From contig CM082580.2 of NCBI GenBank assembly GCA_040954595.2, positions 7,936,001 to 8,000,000 on the forward strand: a stretch of DNA of 64,000 nt. The letters run 5' to 3'. Under the pieces are notes generated by a model. That model was not told the origin of the DNA and ran no database searches. It worked only from the letters and a program-made list of their open reading frames with translations. Source of the DNA: Balanoglossus misakiensis. Taxonomy: Eukaryota; Hemichordata. This document shows positions 10,731 through 25,100 of this stretch, in pieces (within the stretch, counting starts at the first letter, position 1; each line of letters opens with the position of its first letter). Both the position numbers and the translations under genes were made by a program.

Positions 10731-11863
10731 CATTCAGGAAAGTTATAACGCGGAAATGCGGTGGTAAAAACGTACGGAAATTAATGCAGTTAACGCGCGT
10801 GAACTGAGAAAATAATCACGCAGTATTTCAAATCAGCGACAACGTCGCGTTCCTATATCTACAGTTTGGCACAAATTACTTCCGTTTTTTAGCTTGATTG
10901 CGCCTGTTTGCAGGAATAAAGAACAAAAGCCAGTCCCGGGATAGCAGCCTGTTGCTTTCGGTAAAGCCGCGATCTGCGTCATGGCAAGGTCGGGTCAAAA
11001 TTTGCAAAATAAAAAGAGGGATGAAAACTTTCGAGGTTAATATTGTGATTGGCTACCATAGTTCGGGGTCATGCGAGGTAACCCAGACATACATGGACTG
11101 ACCGGGTTATATAATGTTAATAATCAGTTTCCATAAACTCAACTCATAGCTAACAAAGTAAATGGGAAAGACATAAAATATTGAAAACTTTCTATCGAAG
11201 TTACAGTAAAGTGAGACAGACTCCGTAAACATTTACCTCAAGTGAACCAGGAAGTCACCTCGGAATTGGGTCAAGTAATAGTACGCATTGTTGTATTTCA
11301 TTGTGTGGGTGTGACCACAGTGTACCAGCTATAGTGTCGTGACTAGCTGAAATAGTCTTGGTGGGATGGATCGTACGACTTGCCCTATCCGCACGAAACA
11401 TCGCACACGCCGCAAGATCCAGTACAGAGCAAGATACTTTACGTACAGCAACTTTAAGATTTATGCTTGAATATCAATATTTATTATTACCCACTCTAGA
11501 TAGTTTAATTACAACAGTAGTGTCAGTTATTTATAAACACACTGATACGAAGATGCTCATCATTTCCTAATTGACAACATCGTTTCAATCATCAAATTTG
11601 CTAGAAAGAGTCTCGGCACACAGTGGTCGCACTTCTTGGAGGCTTATCTTTGAATATGTAGGTATATGATAAATGTAAAATATCACCGAGCGTTTAATAA
11701 CTCAATTATATAGATGGTCTCATCAGTTTGAACAGTCACATTATGTCGAATTACCGCAATATATATTTCGCCATATAATACGTAGGCTGTAATTTGTTTC
11801 TATTCAGGCGTGATTATATACGGCACCAGATAGACCTCGATGTCTTCGGGTTGCATTTTTGTT
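10731..11863. other. Intergenic region between the two mosaic genes
   Basis: About 1.1 kb separates the stop of the MACPF gene (11864-11866) from the receptor start. It must hold the 3' UTR of the first and the promoter of the second. A reverse-strand AATAAA is at 11480-11485. No other coding signal is convincing. Confidence 0.6.
11480..11485 (-). terminator. Possible polyadenylation signal of the MACPF gene
   Basis: Reverse-strand AATAAA about 380 bases after the stop codon. It is the first clear hexamer seen downstream; actual use is not shown by sequence. Confidence 0.35.
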
Positions 11864-14288
11864 TCATTCTGAGTTCGGGAACAGGTTCATCAGAATCTGC
11901 TTTTCGCCGACGAACAGGAAGTCTCTCGCCGACTTCAATCTTCCGCTGACGATATCGAAGTAAAACTTCGTCTGCCTCTTCAGGAACGAAGAGGAGATGA
12001 CGACATCGAACTCCTTAGCACACCGGGTCAAAACTTTGCACGTCTGCCCCGGGTTGACCACATCAACCCTCAGGATGACGTCGGACATTGTCTCGTTGTC
12101 GTAATCAGCGATTTCGAAATCGTGGACGTCTGGGACCTCCCTCTCGGCGTTGACTATTGCCTTGTCGAAGGTCACCCTCACGGTGATGTTGCCCTTTTCG
12201 GCGTTCCCGCCAGTCAGCAGTGAAGTCGCGTCCGACACGTGCGCAGTATATGTTGGTACCAAGTACACGTGATATTCGGTACTTGTCTGACCACCAAGTT
12301 TGTTTTCGTCCTCACTGACGATCTGTGAAGTCAAGATTGCACGCATTAATATTTGCACAGAACACGTACCAAAAATACTATAAAATTAGTCAAAAATTGC
12401 AGATAGCAAACATAAAGGCGATAGACGATGACGTAATAATAAAAGTTTAATAATAAAAAGTGTGTGTGTTTGTGAACAAGGTCTATGGAACACCTAACCC
12501 CCTCGGGTAGACGAGCATGATCATGAGATGATGATAGATCAATCGCGTATTATTTCCATATGTTAAGAATGCAAGATGTATAGTTTGCATCGCGCGAGCG
12601 GCCGGCGGAGCTAACCTGGCCAGACATCTCCAATATCAGTACATCCCCGTCTTGTAATCTCTCCTGGAAATATATGCCCAACCGATATTCCGTCAGGTCT
12701 CGCCCAAGGAACAGGAATCGTTGTTTCGTCGGTTTCAAGATGGTGACGTTGCCCCTTCTGAGAGTCACGATGAAATCGCTGCTGATGACGTCATGACCGT
12801 CATACCCAGGTAGAAGTGTGATGGTTGATACCTGAAAATAACCAGAAAATAACCAGAAATTGGTGTGACATCACAGTATGAACGACACAGGGCCGCCATG
12901 TGAGAAGACAGAAGGAACCGACCTCATCGGCGACTGTGTCCGGTATCTGTTGTTTTCGCCTTATTGGCCTGGTAAAGAACACGTTGGCAACCACGCTCAT
13001 TTTGTCCTCCTGAACTTGAAAATCCACCCTCGACAGTCCCGCTAGAACGGGCACATTGAATTCCGGAATGAGGCTTCGGACGTCGGCTAGAGTAATATTC
13101 CAGGTGAAAGCGTTCTCCTGGCAGTCGTCGAGAAGATGGCTTGTCGCTCGTATGTTTTTGCCTTCTGTGCAAACTTGGAAAGGCCATATTCCGCGGCATG
13201 TTTTCTCCGGCCCTGCAATGAAATTAAACTTGGTCTTGTTTATCCCAAACAAGAACACAAATAAATGAATAAAAAATGAATATACGAATACATATACAAT
13301 ATATAACACCATACAGACAGACAGACAGACACTCACCTTTTGCATTGATGGACAAATAACGCGGGAGGTTTTGCATCAGCAACGTTTCTTGAAATCGGTT
13401 AGCCTCTTGAATCATCAGAATGTCGCCAAGCTTAACGACCATTCCATTGGGTTTGTGGTCATTGACAACACGGAATCTCAGCAATCCCGATGTGTCCGCC
13501 TTGCTCACGTCGAAAGAAGCGCTTTTGTAGTCATCCTCGCCCTCGTCGCGATTCACCGCGCCGGTCGCCGACGCTAACATGAAGTGATCGCCGTAATGGA
13601 GTTCCTCTCTCTGAACGTTCACGATGGACAACGGAGAGACGATCGCAAACAACTTATTCTGTTCACCTGTCATTGAATAAAACAGGAAAGCGTTTGCAAA
13701 GCAGGTGACACATTTCAAGTAGATGCTTGTTTGGTTTAATACAAACCTACTGAGATATTAACGTTTACTCTAAGCTTAATCGACAGAGAGAATACTTAGC
13801 GTGCAAATTGTCCTGTGTGCCCCCAAAAATATGATTCAGAAACAAACTTGCCATAAAACCTTTACTGAACGATCGCTTAGATGGACAGATGGTTTGCAGA
13901 AAGCTAAACAACAAACTCAACCAAGCGATGACCGGATTAATTGATATGAATATTAACATGCAAATTATGATACAACCCAGAATGCAATGCGATGTGTCCG
14001 CACATTCCTAACTATACAGAATCACTTCTCGTGAAGTTCAGCATGAAGTTCGACCATTTGCACTCGCTGATCCTGTCCAATAATAATCAATTCCTATACA
14101 CGTGGAATTGGTCCCAACTTTATTGAAATATACTCACTGCTCACGACGCGATACTGCACCCTGAAACTCTTCAACTTCAAATCGTCCCAAACGTTGCCGA
14201 AGTGTTCCTTGTCGAGTTCATGGTAGCAAGACCAGTGATATGTGAAGTCGTACAGTTTACTTTTTGTCTTCTTCCAAAACCACACTCC
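11864..14288 (-). CDS. Exons 26-30: beta-rich C-terminal tail, family unknown
   Basis: Exons 14138-14288, 13337-13666, 12923-13212, 12616-12831 and 11864-12322 encode about 480 residues of alternating polar and hydrophobic strands, few Cys, no membrane helix. The dispersed GDHFMLAS, FIVTLRRGNVTIL and ITVRVTFDKAIVN segments look like beta-sandwich repeats. The stop (TGA) is at 11864-11866. I cannot name the domain; a post-MACPF beta domain often binds target membranes, but that is only an analogy. Confidence 0.75.
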
Positions 14289-17200
14289 CTAAACGTGATA
14301 GTCACATGATATCAATAAATTACGAGAAATGTATCGGACACTGTACGAAATTATATACCTTTTAGCCAAGCTTTACGTTTATAAAAGCCAGACAGTGAAC
14401 ACCATGTTTTTTTTTCTTTGATTTAAAAGCGACTTGGAGGACTATCATATTTTAACCACTGTTACATACCGTGGTCACGTCATGATAAGCCGGAATTTCA
14501 ACTCGCTCTGGCGAAGTGAAGATGATGCAAAAACCGCCCTCATGCGCCGTGAACGTTCCGGCTTGACAGCCTGTCGTCTGCTTGCAGTGATCTTCACAAT
14601 CCTCTTCGGATAGGCCTGCAATAAAAACGGCATGCAGTCGCACATTTCTGTGTCATTAACAAATTACAACATGTATGTCGCATTCAGTGAAGTTTGGCGT
14701 TGAAGTTCAGTGGCGTCAAGTTTCTTATTTCAGGGTTTGAGAATTGCGGTGTACAAATTCGTGTTCCGGCGACTTCTCGGTCGAGCCTACAGCCTCTACT
14801 CGAAGTTACGTATACCGTACTCATGACTAAAACGAGGATAGTTAACTACAATTTTATAGCACCTGTAGACAAAGCCGTGTAAAGCCTCTCTCTAAACTAA
14901 CCCTGCTTTTCTGAGAAGTGCCCATGTTTCACAAATCAGAAGCCGTGTCCATTAATCTGAAAACCGGGAATGTCACCTCCAGATATAGGACACATACCTG
15001 TATACGTCACACACTTCGAGGATATAGTGTTGTGTACTTGCTTCATGAATTTCACCCATTCGTTCCCGTTGGGATTGCTTGGCCCACTAGATTTCTGTTG
15101 GACCCACGTACACAGTTGATTTGGTAATGGTATAATCGACGCCTTTGAAGTCGACGAGCCTAGCAAATCAGATAGCAGAAACGAAAGACGATCGGCGTTA
15201 AACACAAATATGAATGCCATGTTTAAAGTATCCGTACTGTAGCCAAACTAGAATGCCGTCTTAAAAATAGCAATCTTGCACGTGCGCACAGGACGATGAG
15301 GTTCACACTATACCACAGAAATACAACTTGTGAATCATTGGGCAGATTTCAAAGAAGTCGTTTCAGTTCGACTTAGACTTTTTACCGATTGTCGACATCC
15401 GCTCTTGGCCATGTGCGTTTGGAACTTGAATAAGTATCGAATTCACAACTACGTGGGCAATCATGAATCACCTATGACACTGGCTGTGTCTGTATAGTAC
15501 AGATAAATCATCTGTGATTTAGACAAAGACACGGAATTTCTCGTTTCAGTCAAGTATGCAGACAGGAACATATACATGTACCTTTAAAATCCGCGGCTGC
15601 CGCGTAGATTCCATCTGTTTCATCTCTGAGAAAAAACACCTTTTCGTTACAGTCTCTCATCGTAATATGGACGATATCCCCAACATGCACGGCGTTGCCG
15701 TCTTCGTCTTGGCCGCGTTGACTGAAATCTGTGCAACGTGCGTCTGGTATGCGATTGCAGTAACCTTGGTATTTGGCTCGCAATATCTGTCGGACAAATT
15801 TGAGGGAGGTTTTAAAGAAGGTGACGATTAAGGGGGTTGGGTTCATATGTATGAATTGTGAAAGAGATGAGAGGGAGGGAGTGACAAGGGAGGATAGAGA
15901 AAGTGATTTTCTGCTATAAAGCAGCGAGCTTACACCCTGTTTTGTTTCAATCTTCTTGTCACTCGGGAAGTTCTCTGGCGTCAGCAGATCCACCACAGCC
16001 GCCAGACTGTACTTGATCGGAACGGGATTGTTGAAGACTGTGCTGGCCCACTCCTTCATCGAATCGGTGCTCCCTTCTTTGATTTCGCCGACGCCGGCCT
16101 CGCCTCCAAGGAAGAACTCGGTACTCGACTGGTCCGACTGAGACAGCGAGTTTTTCATGGAGTTTGATATCTTGCTCTTCATACTTTCTTTGACCTTAAA
16201 TATGCCTGAAAAGGAAAATGGGAATAATTATGTCAGTGCTGGGTTTATACACCCTATATGCCTGTCAACATTAATTGAATGCGTCACATTTTTCTCTATT
16301 CTGAAAGCAAAATATTTGTTGACGTTTAGGAACGTTTTTATAGGAAATCACCCAGCGCTCCTAGATAATAAATGATTCACCCCTCACCAGTCACCCCTGC
16401 TGACACCTCAAACGAAGAACTGAGTTCATTTTCCTGAATCTTCTCCATGGATTGACTCGTCATCTGATATCTCTGGGTGGCTTTCCCGCCCATGAGAACC
16501 CTGGTGGCGTAGTGCGTCCCGAAGGCGCCGATGAAGTCGTCGTAGAAACCGCAGTCGGAATGGCATCGGACGCTGTACGTGCAGCACGCTATGGCCGGCA
16601 GGTTTTTCACGGCCTCTCGGAACTCGTCGCTAGCGTCCGCGTTGAAGGGGGCCAGGCGGGCGTCGTAGACGATCACTCTACCGACGACGTCGACGTACAC
16701 GTTCTGCATGTTGACGGTCGTCTGCGTCATCGTGTGGTACGAGGTGCTGGCGCTGAAGCCGCCGGTGATCTCCTCAATGGTGCCGCTGACTTCCACGCTG
16801 ACGTCCAACTCCAGGGAATTCTTGTAGCTCCTCTCGGACGTTATGATGGACGTCGTCGAGCCGAAGCTGCTCCCCATCTCGCGTATGACGTCAGCCTGGT
16901 CGGGCATGAGGAACATCCGGTCCGACGAGAACCTGACCTTGTCGTAAGTCAACCCGATCACAGCCTGCCGAAATCCAGGGTCCACCGAGCCATCGTCGTT
17001 TCGCGGGTTACCATAGAAGATGTCGTATCCTCGTCCCAGGTAGCCGATATTCGGAAATGAGGTTTTGCCATCGGCTGGCACCTCTAGCCTGTTTTTCGCC
17101 GCAGATTGACGAGCCCTCACTTCAAGAAGTTCAGCTTTGGCCAGCTGCTCCGGTATCGACATGTTGGCACGAAGAGTCTGAAGGAAAGTAATGGTGAAAT

Positions 17201-18352
17201 CAATAGCTGTGTTTGTGGTTTAAATAAGACGATAAAGGGTTTAAGAACAACAGGTGAACGCGTTGGTAAATATCGCAGCACATAACATGAAATAGTGCTG
17301 TGATCAACTGTGATGCGAGAACAAAAAGCTTCGCCTTTTCTTTATAATACCTGGTATTCGAACTGGATCTCTCTTTCGGCGATATCCTGTTTGGCGGCGA
17401 TGAGGTCGGCCCTGGCCTGGACATCCGGCAAGGTGAGGTTCAGTTGTCGGTCGATCCGCGTCCGTTGGCTGTAGATCTGACCCTGGCGCAGAAGCTGCAG
17501 CGACTGCCAAACGTTGCAATCTGCAGTGAGAAGTGAACGGTGTTGCTTGTTTTAAGGCAGTAATTCGCCTCGAAAATCAGAGTTAAGGCGTCAACATAAT
17601 ACAAAATCATGAATGAAAGAGCACATACACACATAACCTCGAACTCTCACCATCCTGCACGATATCAGGTGAGAGACTGTTGTACCCATGGATAGATGGT
17701 TCACACACACCACGGACGCTCATTGTCGTAAGACATACCTGAGTAATCTTGACACGCTTCACTTGACGCCGGCTCGGGGGAAGATTGACAATAACTGTCT
17801 CCGACACGCGATCCGTTGCTGGCCACACAGAATACAGACCTGGATAAAGAGTGGAAACTTTTGATCAAAACACCGGATCTGTGTTTCAATGGACACTACG
17901 GATTTTTGGGGTTAATCTATTGGTAGAAGTCTTTTCCCTATATACATGATTTACACATCAGAGGCGGCCATGATTTAGGAAAAATGTACACAGCAAGGCG
18001 AATCCGGTATAATTTGCCGCATTCGAAAATCTTGATACTATCAATAGGACATATTTTACAAACGGAAATATATGTCTGTATATACACCGATAATTTTCGT
18101 TGGTACTACTAGTACGTCACGAACGATGATGACGAGAGACATCATGCATGACGTCAGTATGTCTCACCTTGAAAGGAAGCCCCCACCACAATTACCAGAA
18201 CACTTGCTCCAGTCGTTGTAATCCCAATAATAAGTACATTCACTGTAATCCGAACACCTGCAAAATGCAAAGGTAGATTTTTATGCAATCTTCGCCGACA
18301 CAGTTTGCACTCAAAAATGCGTTCCGCATACACCCGCTAAGCAACAAGTTTG

Positions 18353-18438
<86 letters not shown>

Positions 18439-21400
18439 TAAACTAAAAGAAAATCGATCCAACTAACCGTAAATATGGTGTTTCTCTATCTGGCTTATCG
18501 AAGCTGCAGTAGTACTCGGGAACTGCTTGTTGGCTCTCTTTGTTCACACAGACCAGCTCAGTCAGGATGTGTCCCGCTCCGCATTTGTGGGACCCTTCAC
18601 AGACTGCCCCAGGGCGGGGGCGATATTTCCATTGGAAACAGCTACGGGGAAGAAAGGGAATACATTTTAAAATTGAAGCTTTTTGGACAAGTGAGATTAA
18701 CTGCTGCGTGGTCTCTTGTCGAAAAATTTATAAGCTCGCGGGCACAGTATTTTTTCAACGTCATCACCACAGTATACACAGTTTATTTTTTTTTATTTTT
18801 TTATTTATTTATTTATTAAGTTCCCCATTGCTTGAAACCTGAACATAACGCCCTGGAAATATTTGCATAAAATCAGAGTGGGTGGGTCAGCTCGGAGAAC
18901 CTCACGACGGACACATACCTGGCGATGTAGTGATACACGCAAGATTGGTTCGTGTGCGGGCGCAATTTGTAGCGGCAGAATTTCTCATCTGTGGGCAGGT
19001 TCGTCAAAGCTTGGACACACTTCACGCGTCGTGTTTGTATTCCCCCGATGCAACCGGCTGAATCACAGGCACTCCAAGGCCCGACCGACCACTTGAATAC
19101 TGTAAAGGGACACATATGAACGATACAGTCACAATCGCAACATTTCTCCTGCGTCACGTCGGCTACCATTGCCGTGGTGGCGAGGCCAATGGGAGAAAAG
19201 TTGACCAATCACACCAAGGGTGCTTCTCCAAAGGCCTCGTTTTGAGTGCAAATTTATGATGACACGCACTTTCTTAGTTCCACTTACATTTTATTTGAAG
19301 ACTCAACTTCGGTCTCAGGCTCGATTGTTTCCACACGATGATGTCATCAAAGCCAGCTTGTTGTTGATCTTTGAGCGGGCGCAGCATGAAACCATTGCGG
19401 CCGGCGATGAACTTGCCGTTCAACAGCCCCTGACCAACGAAGAAATAAGAAAAAGTTACAGCTAATGCAGGTTCATTGGGGAAAAATCACACTGTACACA
19501 GCTGTATCGATTGACGCCCGACCAATATAAACCAAAGTCTAAACAGATCGTACTTGCCAATATATTGTCAGAGCTCTTCATTCATGCAAGAAAAGCCACG
19601 CATTTACCTCAAGCAATGTCGTCAGTGAATCAGATCGGATGGAGACACTTTGGTGACTGGTTGTATTCGTATCGATGGTATCAATCAAAACACTCCGTGG
19701 AATACTGGTGTTGGACGAGGATATCCTGGTCCAAGGGTCTATTACACCTTCCAGCGCCAAGTACCGTATGTCTCTCTCTCCCTTGAAGTTCAGATCCATA
19801 ACAGCACTTTCCACGATGACGGACATGTCCTCCAAGTTCCTGCTCCTGAGGCTGTTTATTCTGAAATTCAGCAGCGCCACGCATTCGGTGTTTGCAAAGA
19901 TGTCGTTGTTAGATTTGCAGTCGGACGATTTTGCAGTGGCTGAAAAGTGCATATAACGTGGTTACATCGTCAGTTGCTGAAGCCTTACAGACTAAGCTTC
20001 ATTAGTGAACAGAATCATAAGAACACGAGGCATAATTCACACCAATGCAGTTCCAACAACCGCCAGCCCCTCAAAACATGGGTATTTGGCGACGTTAGAC
20101 ATTGAGGCAAGACTTACACTGGGTTTCACATATGAAATATTTCATGTCATTGCATGCTGTATCGTCTAGCTTGTGTCCAATCGTGTCTCCGCGATACCTG
20201 TCGAGCAAAAGTGGAGATAATTTTTCTTTAGTTTCCATACATACTTAATATAACATAAAACATACCACAGCTGCAAATACCATAAAAACATACCACAGCT
20301 GCAAACATTTTCCAGAGTTATCCGGCTGGCCCTCAGCCCACAGACCGCCCTCCAGTGACAGAGGCAGATTATCCTGAGCTTTCCACACTCCGAAGTTGTC
20401 TCTGTAGCCGTTAACCCAAAAGTCCTGTGGGGTCAAACCGTGTCTCTTTATTTCCTCCTCCACTTCATTGAGAGTCTCATCGTCCAACACCTTGACGAGG
20501 ATTCTACCCTGGGCTAGGCACGCGTCCGCTGCACCTTGCCAAGATTTGGATTCGGTGGTTATCAGGAAACGCCCTTCTTCTTCTGAATCAGAAAAAGCCC
20601 AGAAAACAATAATGCGTCTCAAATCACATTCCTTCCTTCACTGTGTCCATGTGAAGTGTTCATCAGCTCCCGTCACTGCATGCTGCATGCGGTCGTTTTG
20701 AGAGCAGACAATTGATTGCATTTGGTTATTTATTAAGGCACAATACCTGTAAAAATTGAAACATCTACGAGGCTTACAATTTGTCCAATAGTGACTAGCG
20801 CCCTCTGCAGTACTCACCATCAGCGTCGCGCTTCCTGCGTCTGTAGGGATCCTCTCTCTCCCCGATCTCCACAAAATATGGCGGCCAGTTGTCTGCACTC
20901 GGTATTCCGATCGAAACCAACTGTGGCGTCAAGGGGCACCAGCCGAAGAAGGCCTCGTTGTAGGCCGTGGAGTAGGCCATGGTTGTGCAGGCAAATCCGT
21001 GGTAGTCGGAAAAGATCGTTGTGGTGGCTGAAATGAAGGTACGGCAAATGGAGTTGCAGGTTCAGTGTTGTCAATCAGGATTTCAAATTATGTATTTTTC
21101 CGTGACACAGGGTCTTGTAAATACAATGTATGCTAACTTTGGATTGACAATTCTACAGTGTTGTAAAAGCAAAGAGGAAACGCAACAGTATGCACGCCTC
21201 ACATTTTGCTGACGTATGCGACAACACCACGTGACCCAAATGATGGACGACACAGATTCAGAGATATCTGAAAATCTTGACAACTACATAGAATATCCCG
21301 ATCGTTTTAACATTCCTCCCGGGTCCGGGACTAGCAAGACGCGGTTGTTAATACACAATAGAAAAAAAAACGATGAACATTTGTAAAATTTACATGTCTA

Positions 21401-22136
21401 TGCCAATCAATGTCTTGAACTTACGTACCTGGCGTGATAAGACGCGTATTGGACACTGTCCCGCCGAGGAATCCTTTTCTCTGGCATTCCGTCACCCCTT
21501 CCATCTTGTTGATGTAAGACTCTCCACACCAGTCACACGTGAATGTAGTAATCACACTGTCCAGTTGGATTTCAACCTAAAGAGGAAACGCCATATTCTT
21601 TGGGATGTGCAAAAGGTGTCTTCGTCGATCTCCTAATTCGGCCAACCTGACTGAACTGAGATATTCTATCAGTTTCGTGACTGTGACTGTCGAGTAACTC
21701 CCAATTCGCATAGTTCATAACCTGGAATAAATCTGCAATTGGGAATGTACCCCCGGTACTTCACCAAATTTTATAAAACTTCTCTCATATGTTGATCTCA
21801 GAAAGATGTGACAACTGCTGTGGAACAGGCAGGTCATTATGGCGTTCCTTACCGTTTCTACAGTAACCCCATTACCGATCTGCCCGACCAGCTTCAACGC
21901 TGTAACGAAGCCCACGTTTCTGTTTATGACGTAGAATTGCCGGTTGCCTGGTTTGATAAACAAGTTTATCGGAGTCGTGTCGTTCAGCGTCCCGACAATC
22001 ATGAACGCTATGTGTAACCCATCGGTTGGTCCCTCCGTCATGTATACGTTTATACTGTAGTTTTTGTAAGCTGAAAAATAAAATAATGTCGTGAAGTTTG
22101 AATGTACATACATACATACATACATACATACATACA

Positions 22137-22168
<32 letters not shown>

Positions 22169-25100
22169 CATACATACACACATACATACATTCATTCATA
22201 CATACATACATACATACATACATACACACATACATACATACATACATACATACATACATACATACATACATACATACATACATACATACATACATACATA
22301 CATACATACATACATACATACATACATACATACATACATACATACATACATACATACACACATACATACATACATACATACATACATACATACATACATA
22401 CATACATACATACATACATACATACATACATACATACATACATACATACATACATACATACATACATACATACATACATACATACTTCAATGTCATGTGC
22501 AGTATGAAGATTACCTAAATTCCGAAAAACCATGAAATTTTGCAATCCCACGTCTCGCCATATTTCGCCCGGGTTTCTTGGGTCCGACTCCGCCCAGCAT
22601 CCCCATGTAAGGATGTAGTTGCCATCATCAATGTTCTGGTCCAAGTATTTGGCCCATTCGTCATTTTTCTGGAGGACGATTGGCGTGTTCATGTCTGTGT
22701 ACAGTGTACACAGTCTCACATCTGTTTCGTTGTCGTTCTTGTTGTAGCCGTGTGTGGAATATGTATAGGCTTCGCATCCACTGCAAGATGAAGAAATATA
22801 CACGAACACTGTACACAAACAAATCAAAACACGCCCCAACAAAAGAAACACATAAAAACAAATAAAAAGTGTCCAGTAACCTTACATTTGATGGCTATTT
22901 TAATGACCCTTACAATATGGCCGACATAATCATCACGTTAGCGCACACTTTTACCTTTTCAGGCATTCTTGGTAACATACATCGGCATCCATATTGTAAA
23001 TATTGTCGACCAATGACTGGGCATCGCGGCCGACGGCATGTGCGCATGCGTATGTCCAACCAACGAATGATTGCGGCTGGATGTACTTTCCTGACGGATC
23101 CAGGTCATCTTTCTTCTGGAAAGCGCATGTGCATATCTCGCCGTTTATGAGTGGGACGCGGTTGTAGATTTGAGTTTGGTCATCGGCAACTGCAAGTAAA
23201 ACGTTAGCCAATATAAAAAAATGAGGGACGCATAGAAACAATCGAAAAGTAACATGTCATGACTTACATCACAGACTTGAACCACGCCTGCCAATTTTTT
23301 TCTACTTTTTCGGAGACGAAAAAATCGGATTCATAAACCAGCACAGCCACAGGTGAAAATGTCAACGTGGAATACTTACCACACGATTCGCTGGCGGATA
23401 GAACCATGCCATCCGGACAGGCTATTTTGAGGAAATAAAAACAAAGGAATTGCGCTTAGGGTGTTGAGAGGAACAAGCGCGAAGGTTATGGAATATGCGA
23501 CCACATTCATCACATCAGTAATGTACGGGGTGACACGGGACGTTCAGTGTGGGCAGTCAACTTCGCAAAGAGAAGGGATGCAACTGCCCCTAAAGCAGTT
23601 AAAACTATTAGTGTATCCAGATTCGTTCAGCTGACAGTCATAGACTCTTGTTCGTGATTTAGAGTCAAAAACACTCGCTCCAGCCAACACTCACGCTTTG
23701 GGCACGCAGGGCGCGGTTCGCCTATGTTGCACGTTTCTGGGACCAACGCGTTGTCGGGGATCGTATAGCACCAAGCAGAACTCTGGTATCCGAATGGGTT
23801 CCGACAATAACTTCCAAGACCAAACAGCGACATCAGGTAGCCCGGCCACGCTTCGCACTGTTTACCGCTTATGGTCGTGGAAACCCTTCCACGGTAATCT
23901 GACCCGTCCGTTTGAGTGTAACACTCCACAGTATCTGCAGAACAAGACAATGTATTTGAGATTTGTATATGTTTGATTTGACGATACTTATAACATGATG
24001 ACTTCGCAATCGCCACAAACATTAAATCGACCCACCTTCCAATTCCGGTAACATTATGGTCTGTTCCAGCGACCAGCTGCCGATTCCGAGCTTGTTCCTG
24101 GCAGCCACCCTGAACTTGTAGATCTTGAAGGGCTCCAAGCCACCGAGAGTGACGGCGTTTCCCTCGAACTTGGCATCAGCGAACGTGGACCAGCGACTGA
24201 GATGTCCGAAGGTCAGGTTCTGGACGATGTATCCCGTGATCTGGTTGCCGTTGACCGAGTCTTCGGGAGGACTGGACCATTTGATCGCCACTGTGTCGCC
24301 GAGGATTGAGCCGATTTCTACATCGACGGGGGCATTGGGTGTGCCTGGATAAAATTGAAATGCAAGTTGTCGAACGCGGTATTAACAAAAAGCACCGAGG
24401 AGCTACCCCATCGTGCATGCGTCTCTTACAAAATGCAATATGATACGCAATTTTTGCACAGTCATTGCATCAATTCAACAATATTTTTTTTACGAAATGT
24501 ATTAACTAATATTAATTGTGTTGCTATGAAACTCAGGAACAGAGACCCCTTCTATGGGATTTGAGCACTCTAGCTCACCCCAGAACAAAACTTGGGGGAG
24601 TGACCCTATAGGCCTCGCTTTGAGCTCAAATTCATGGCGGCTGCGTGAGGGCGCTAGACTTTGAATGAAGCGGGTGTGTCCTCAGACGGCCAGGGTCTCA
24701 TTTTAGAACGGCACTCACCGGGCACTTTCACGGCGTTTGTCGGCACTCCCTTGCGGCTGCGGCCGCTGCTGTGTATCCCGGTGATTCGGAACTTATAGAA
24801 GCCGTTGTTCTGCGGAGGATACTCGAACGTCATGAAGGTCTCGTTGGCGGCCGACGTCGTCTTCAGTTCGCGCCATTGGTCGTAGCGCGACGTTGCCCGG
24901 TCGGCGAACTTGTACTCCAGTCTGAAATGTACTATCGGGTCTGAGCTGAACCACACGAGTTGCCAAGAGAGATGTAGTTTGTCAGAGTCGACAATCACTT
25001 GAGGTGGCGGGAAAGGTTCGCCGTCTTCTAACGTCTTTGTCCGCGAAGTCACTGAAAAAGACGGCACTATCGTCATGGTGGACATTTTCTTGGATTTATG

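Noticed and set aside
10630-11864. One fused gene instead of two mosaic genes
   Set aside because: A clear stop closes the MACPF frame at 11864, and the downstream VWA exon starts with its own signal peptide.
16452-17060. 202-codon plus-strand ORF
   Set aside because: It is the antisense shadow of the GC-rich MACPF exon; the same applies to ORFs opposite 1755-2615 and 38697-39239.
22091-22535. Long ORFs of Tyr-Ile-His-Thr or Tyr-Val-Cys-Met repeats
   Set aside because: They are translations of the (CATA)n microsatellite, which lacks stops in several frames; the same holds at 9035-9443.
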